Shown: in pieces, positions 57,957-64,000 of the stretch
Position numbering within the stretch: the stretch's first letter is position 1
How the letters are laid out: each line of letters begins with the position of its first letter
NCBI GenBank assembly: GCA_001465935.1
Contig: LNKV01000017.1
Span: forward strand, 135,499 to 199,498
DNA: 64,000 nt
Origin: Clarireedia homoeocarpa
Taxonomy: Eukaryota; Ascomycota; Leotiomycetes; Helotiales; Rutstroemiaceae
Reading direction: 5' to 3'
The notes under the pieces: generated by a model
What the model saw: the letters and a program-made list of their open reading frames with translations, nothing else
The model's database searches: none
What the model was told of the DNA's origin: nothing
Made by a program: the position numbers and the translations under genes

Positions 57957-60900
57957 GTCGTCCAATTATTTCATGTATTTGAAATCCGAATAAGTTCAAC
58001 GACTGACCCAAATCTAGCCCCTTAGAAGCAAGAAGGTCTCTTCGTTATATGTCCTGACGCAAGTGGTGGGTGTAGCCGTTTGACTGGTTTGATGTCTTGA
58101 CAATCCGAAGAACGAGTCCTCCAAAGATGTCGCAGTCGCAGCAGTTCCTACGATAAAATGCCAAGAACCTGACAAAGTGTAGTAAAAAACGAAAGTCTTC
58201 TTGTCTCCTTCTTCACTGCAGCAATGCTGCAGCAGATCAACAGTAATAAAAAGAAACTGATGACCGCTTCTTCTGCTATCTCTACCCTAGCCCGGTCTGG
58301 CATCAATCTTCTCTTTTTCTGTATCGGAACCTCACCCTTGCTGCCCCTACTCCGTCAATAATCATGAGAGGGTCAGAAAGACGGCTGGCGCGACTCAAGG
58401 AAATCCACTTTTAAACCTGGTAGATCAGAATGGCGTTTCCAGGCTAAATTTTTATTCCTTGGTATTTCGGTGGAACTTTTTTTAGTGGGGGGGGGCACTG
58501 GGGGGTACCAAAGAGAGTTTGTTCGAGAACTTTTCGTCTGTGTTGAATGTACTGAACGTGCAAAATCTTGGAAATGTAAAGGTTGTCGACTTTAATTTGG
58601 AGGTTCGGAACAACTATGAAAGTATGAGAAGCAAGTTGCTTGATAAAGGAGAAGGAGAAGCAACGACAGTGGGCTTGCTTTGCATCCTTGTTATTAACCA
58701 ATATGTTTGTGCGTTGCGTCACTGAAGCGCATTTTGGTTTGTGATGCAGCTGTCAACCAATTGACTATCACAAAGTCTTCAACTTAGGTAAGGCTGAGAA
58801 AATCTATTCTGGGGTCACGGATATGCACCGGCTAGAACTATATTCAGCCGTCAGTGTTCGGGATTCTAACAGCCACATATGAGATGACAGAAAAGGCTGT
58901 GTGAGGTGCAAGACTGCGAAGTACTTTGTGCAGTACACAGTACAGATACGAGGTGTAGCATTCACATGAGATCAGCTCAAGTGAATGCTACACCTCAGAT
59001 CACCCCCTGGCAATCCAGTAACGGCTACGAGTAGAACTATTACATGTGGATGAATGAACGCAGTGTGGCTGAGGCCGTGGAGGCATAGCCCATAGCAAAG
59101 CATAAGTAGACGCATTATGATGAAGTACGAAAACTATTCGGTGGTACCACTAAATTCCAATCGAATGACTCAGTCTGACGCCATTCTGCTACTTTGTATA
59201 GTCTTTGCGTTTGGAACGGCGGGCATATGAGGAAGACGAAACAATACAGTATCTATCTACTGTACACAAGTACCGGTATCTATTCATATCCATCACCGCA
59301 TCCGCTCTGCTTGAACCCGGCAAGATACTTCCGGCCCAGAACCAACGAGCTACCAGCCTTTCCCTTCTACCACGTCTTCTACTCTTCTACCCTGCTACTC
59401 AAGATGGAATCGCGCTCGGTATTTGGTGGATACATACCGAGCTGCTGCAGAGGAATCTTCCGCCTGCCGAAGATGCGCCGTACTCCCTGGTGCTCCCAAT
59501 TTGCATATCCTCCGGCTATATCAAACGATGATTCGCACACACGTCGTACATACTTACAGCAATGGGCCCGTTCCTGGCCCTTTCCTGGCCCTACCTCGTA
59601 CATTCGGAAACTACAAAATACCTCAATAAATGGAGACCATTCTGATATTGGATATTGGCGAAGAAAATCCTGCGATAAGGCAAAATGCATGGTTCACTGC
59701 CCTATCCATGCTGACCCGCCTCCCCTTCTGGATGCAATTTTTTTTCTCCGCACCAGAGACGAGAAGGCCGGAAAACAGTAATCCAGAATAGTTTCGAGGG
59801 TCGATACCTTGATATTGATTGATCTTCTTGTCTTTTGCCGCAATGCTGCTGGTTGAGAGTGGGGCCGCCTTTGGGTGCGGCCCTTTCACTGACCTAGCGA
59901 CCAACGACATCCCCTCGTACATCTCGCCAAAGATAATCGTCCATTTTCTCTACAAAGTATGTCTGTCCGATATGAACGCGTTCCTGCAGATGCTGGTGTA
60001 CAGTAGCAACAAGCGCAACTGCAAGTCGCAGCAGGGATACGACTAGTTCTATCCTCACACCACTCCTTTCTCGACTGACGTCGATCCACATGGGGTTCGT
60101 ACAACCCTCTCTACCGTGTGACGACGTTCAGAATCCAAAAGGTTTCGAAGCAAGGCATCACAGGTCGGCAGCTGTTGGATTCACATGAAAGTTCTAGAGC
60201 CTACCATACACGAGGTTATCATGAACGCTCACGATAAGACTATTCTACTCCGTATGTTTCGGTAGTACATCGCGGCTGAGCCCGGTAAGCATATTCGGCT
60301 AAAACACCACAACATCTCATCTGCCCACATGTGCTTCATCCAAAAATATATCAGCCACCAACTCGATCACACCACATTTGTACTCGCTTTTGGCAGGGTC
60401 GGGAATCTCATCACCATCTAGATCTTTATGAGGGGATCTCTTTGGCGGAAAATCTCGGAGTATATTTGATCATTCACCCATTTCATCCCGACGATTGGTT
60501 GCCTCCAAATTTAACAAAGATATTCGGTGCCCTATTGTATTATTCGAATCCTCAGTCGTGATATTAGAACATGCCTGGAGCAATTGTCTCTTTCACAGCA
60601 TCTCCAATCGTGAGCACAAGATCAGCACGAGTGTTGCTATCTTGCCCGCAACGCAACACCTACATCTTATCGTACCAAACATATCGCATGTGGGTACATC
60701 CTATGATTGAATTGCCGTTCACATGCTGCTGTATACCACACCTTTGAGCATACACACGGCACAAGGAAAGTGATGCCAAAGTCTTGAGCTCACTCTTGCA
60801 TATCACCCCATTTCATACGCTGCGGCAGCCTCCAGACACAAAATAAACTCCTGACACCTTTACTACCAATCAAACGAGATTCACTTCAATCAAAGTTTTC

Positions 60901-61776
60901 CCCACGTGCCCCTCTCCCGCTCTGATGCCACCAGTGGGTGTACCAATTCATCGACCAACTTCAAAGCTTTGGTATCCTGGCATATGCATATATGGGTTCT
61001 CAATGTCCAAATCCCATCTCAACAATCACATATATGAATTAGCATTATGGGTCATTAATAAATGCGGAACTGGAAACCTGAAGTTGGTCGATGGATTAGT
61101 GCATCTGCCGGTGTGCCATATCTCCCACTTCATCTCATACCTAGAATGAACCATAAAGCTGAGACACCGTTGGCAATCCAAAAAAATTGCTGCCCAATTG
61201 GCACAGTTCACTCTCAGTCATCTCGATTGGATTACACCTTTCGTCCGTCCATCACTACCGATATAATTCACAGGTGAGGTTTGCGAAAAGGAGAAGCTTA
61301 TCTCAAATGAACTCGCGCTCTGGTCTCATCTATCCTTGCAGGACATTGTCATATCAGATGAAAAACCCCAAACATTAAAACCAGACAGTCAAATATGATA
61401 GTAAAGACCGCCCGAAGAAAGAGAATTATATACCGCCAATAAGATATTTGAATATGTCAAGTAGGTATATACATGATGCCCCGCTTGCTCCTGCTCTTGC
61501 TATTGCTATAACTATGTTCCGCTCGCTTCCCCATGCTCTCATAACAGAAAAGAAATATTTTTACACATCAGTAAGAAATATACGTCTGCGTCCAAAACGA
61601 ACGCCCCCCTTGTTCGGACCAAAAACCAAAACCGGAAGCTCCTTGCCGATGAATATCCATCCAAGCCCCCCCCCCCAAACCCCCAATTATCCAGCAGCCT
61701 TCCTATCTATAGCAACGGTGACTTTTGTATCCATTTCCCCTCATCGACTGCTCCCATGAGACGCAGTCTTCCCAAA
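57957..61776. other. Long region without a convincing gene
   Basis: About 3.8 kb: the arrestin promoter (57957-58440), runs of G and C (GGGGGGGG at about 58488; C10 at about 61667), and the 3' region of the right-most gene. The best frame is a minus-strand ATG frame at 60091-59894 (RIELVVSLLRLAVALVATVHQHLQERV), 65 codons, without family match; a plus-strand frame at 59404-59781 is less convincing. Apart from the hairpin at 58950-58996, nothing supported. Confidence 0.5.
58950..58996. repeat. Near-perfect inverted repeat (hairpin)
   Basis: A perfect 16-bp stem (58950-58965 with 58981-58996), one A:A mismatch, four more pairs (58967-58970 with 58976-58979) and a 5-nt loop: 47 nt in all. Transcribed, it would form a stable stem-loop. 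Could be a remnant of a small inverted-repeat element, a small-RNA precursor or a regulatory palindrome. Confidence 0.9.
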
Positions 61777-63772
61777 TCATTCAATACTCATCTTCATAAG
61801 CCCATCATTCGTATCAACCATGCCCTGAAAACCCACCCTCTTCATCCCACCATTTCCTCCATGCTTTCCCGCTTCCCCATTACTCTGCGGTCGAGTACCC
61901 CACGGCGCAATATCTCTTTGCATAGGCGATTGCATGACCGGACTATTGTGCACGCTCATTCCCGGACTAACAGCTCTGCGCTTGAAGCTAGTTGGGTCGA
62001 AATCATCATCTCTTCTTCTCTTGTTATTGATCTTGCGCGTGACTTCTGCGGCTGTGGGACCCGCCTGAGGTGTGGACGAGCGAGAAGGTGAAGAGTTCTG
62101 GTGATCGGAGGTTGAGTTGCTGCGGTTGAGGGGAAGGGCGAAGGCTGATGGTGGTGTGGAGAGATGCGGGGAGTCAAGAGAGATGTCTTCGCTGATTCCG
62201 GATGAGGAGCCACGGGGCAGGAAGGCAGGCGGTGGAGGAGTCCGGCTGTTTTCATCTGTGAACGACTCCCAGAACTCTTTGCCCTTTGAATTGCGTATGA
62301 CTTGTTGTTTAAAGCTGCTAGAAATGGAGCTCGTTGTATCTACCATCATGTCATCTTCAGGTATGCCCTCTAGTGACTCTTGTGCTGCTGGACCAAGGAT
62401 GGGAGAGGAATGTGTTGTATTCGTCGTAGATATAGAAGCATGGCGTGGAGGTTCGAGATCCATATCACTTTCGCGAGTTTGTCGTACAACTTCTGCTTCT
62501 CGACGCACTTCGGTTTCCACAGGTGCGCTTTCTTCTGCTAGGGCCGCGCGAATTCGAGCGAATGTCTTGGTTTTCGGCTGCATATAATCAGTATTAACCA
62601 GCCAACATCAAAAAGATTTCTCATACCAGTAGATTGCCTCTCCTTGTCACTGCCCGACGAATGACCCCTCTCTGTCCATCTCTCCCAGGTGTGATCGGAA
62701 TCCCATCCACGTTTTCCAAAGTGGATTTCAGGGCGCCATCTTCACTTTCACTTCCTGATATATGCAACTGGTTCGCCGCCCAACTTATACTTTCTCGTCG
62801 CGAATGGGACCTATCCATTGATATTTCCCGGCCAAGATATCCGTTTTCGATACCACGCATTGTGGGTGGTGATTTGGAAGATGGGCTGGCCATCATTGAT
62901 GAAGCATGGTTCGATCGCTTGCGACTCTTCCCATTCCTTAATCTTGCGCGCTGAAAATTCATAAGGCTATTGACTGCAGGCGATTGTGCTGACCAGGCAC
63001 CACCAGGACTGGGTTGAGATATTCCACCGAAAGGTGTCGTCATTTTGTTAACCTGAGGTGTTGTAAGAATGGAGTCATCAATATCGTCCGCGTCCATCAG
63101 ATCATCGTCATCGGAACTATTGCTAGAAGAATCCGAGGCCATCATGTTGACACTGCCAAGCGAGCTTGAGACAGTCATTCTTTCTGGATTCGCCATGCTC
63201 GACCACAACGAACTCGAGTTGTGCATTCCTTCCCCAGCACTCGTGAAGTGTAATCCGTTTTTCCTATTCGGAATGTTCATGGCTCTTCCGGTAATCGTAG
63301 GCGACGAATCAGGCGACGATTGCTCCGCGAGTGTGGAGTGATGAAGGTTGGTCGCAGCTCGCGAAAAATCTAAGCCTCGAGATCGTCTTGGGAGAACACT
63401 TGTAGGCGATCCATATGTCTGCGATTGATCTAGCTTTGGCGAAAGAGGTACTCGATTGATATAGGCTGCTGAACCAAGTGGCATTAAGTCTTTTTGTGGC
63501 ATCTGTAAGGAAAGACCTCGAGAAAATGAAGGCCGCCTCGGCGTCTTCGGATTGTCAGACAGCGAGCTGTCATCCTTTGATACACGCTTTTCTGGTTCGC
63601 GAAACTTCGGAGAGGGCGATAAAGTTGGTTGACCGCCATCTGACAGAGAACGGGCTTTTGATGGAGATCTTGTTGTGTTTCTCATATCAGTTCCTGCATG
63701 TTTCTCCTCGGCTTCACCATCTCCAATATCCATACTCGACGACATTTCCTGGCCCAATTGACTTCGCAACAT
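61777..63772 (-). CDS. Disordered nuclear protein of unknown function
   Basis: Exons 63772-62627 and 62577-61777 (648 residues from the ATG used). Ser/Pro-rich and mostly disordered, with many SP/TP sites (TRSPSKARSLSDGGQPTLSPSPKFREP, NPKTPRRPSFSRG, ISPG-like), an acidic run (SSSNSSDDDDLMDADDIDDSILTTPQVNKMTTPFGG) and nuclear signals (KSRKRSNHA, NNKRRRDDDFDPTSFKRRAVSPG). The junction RRAVTRRGNLL|PKTKTFARIRAALAEESAPVETEVRREAEVVRQTRESD looks like the conserved core, a basic helix. Composition suggests a CDK/MAPK-regulated chromatin or transcription factor partner, but I recognise no named family. An acceptor-like TTTGCAG directly before the ATG means an upstream exon may exist beyond 63780. Confidence 0.8.
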
Positions 63773-64000
63773 ATCTGCAAAAGTATATTCCGGGACTTAT
63801 AGAGCTCCGACGATGCTTGAGTTGTTATGTCTACAGCATATTCCAATTGTGTGGGTTGAAGGTTAAAGTGAATGTAACCAACCATAGAGCCCGGGCGGCA
63901 AGAATAACTAACTCAATAGCGGGTAGTAAGCTGGTGTACGAATACCATGGATAACAATGTCCCAGACTGAATTGTTCAAACCGTTCACCATAGAGGTCAC
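63773..64000. other. 5' region of the right-most gene
   Basis: 228 bp at the window edge. A minus-strand frame from an ATG at 63885 reads into the next gene in another frame and ends soon after; it may be an upstream exon or leader. Cannot be resolved here. Confidence 0.4.

Noticed and set aside
59404..59781. Plus-strand frame with ATG in the gene-poor region
   Set aside because: Composition not protein-like, no splice partners, no known family.
1..64000. tRNA, rRNA genes and CRISPR arrays
   Set aside because: I saw no cloverleaf B-box/acceptor patterns, no rRNA-like sequence and no spaced direct repeats; a dedicated covariance-model scan would be needed to exclude tRNAs.

Overview
The window reads as nuclear DNA of a filamentous ascomycete. 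Most genes are split by short GT-AG introns (mostly 45-110 nt) with CTAAC/CTGAC-like branch points just before the acceptor. They encode typical fungal orthologues (PEX1, MCM7, MSH3, UBA4, PAM17, SLX9, BET2), and fungal-only families occur too (UstYa/DUF3328, DUF1772, FMO fused to DUF6314, GT15). Protein character suggests Pezizomycotina, most likely Leotiomycetes/Helotiales; that placement is an inference from protein style, not from a search. All exon models below were built by hand: each keeps frame across every junction, but none is backed by transcripts.

Layout. 0-5 kb: a GT15 mannosyltransferase, a cysteine-rich metal-binding-type peptide and a small membrane protein. 5-9 kb: a divergent E2-fold (UBC) protein on the minus strand. 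9-24.5 kb: DUF1772 membrane protein, mitochondrial helical protein, MSH3, a C2H2-like protein, BET2, a gamma-glutamylcyclotransferase-like protein and an allantoate/nicotinate-type MFS permease. 25.5-36.4 kb: an FMO-DUF6314 fusion, MCM7 and PEX1 divergent from one promoter with an MCB box, and an NmrA-like reductase of the ergot-alkaloid-dehydrogenase type. 37-44 kb: a 1540-residue nuclear protein with the architecture of meiotic axis cores (SYCP2/Red1-like; inferred), then a SENP8/DEN1-type cysteine protease. 44.7-49.7 kb: dense housekeeping block (TIM-barrel enzyme, SLX9, UBA4, PAM17).

Accessory part. 49.9-55.2 kb differs from the rest. It holds an MFS pseudogene with Trp-to-stop changes and frameshifts, an AT-rich stretch without a recognisable gene, an intact UstYa-family oxidase, a 161-bp tandem duplication directly in front of it, and a divergently placed candidate secreted precursor peptide ending in a dibasic-flanked, tyrosine-containing tail. 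This is the best candidate for an undescribed system: a minimal ribosomal-peptide (dikaritin-like) locus. After it come a CreD/Rod1-type arrestin, about 3.8 kb without a convincing gene (with a near-perfect hairpin), and a disordered nuclear protein of unknown function at the right edge.

How the genes relate. Most are unrelated housekeeping genes. Several touch genome maintenance and the cell cycle (MSH3, MCM7, axis-like protein), ubiquitin-like modifiers (UBC-like protein, DEN1-type protease, UBA4, the arrestin acting as ubiquitin-ligase adaptor) or organelle import (PEX1, PAM17).
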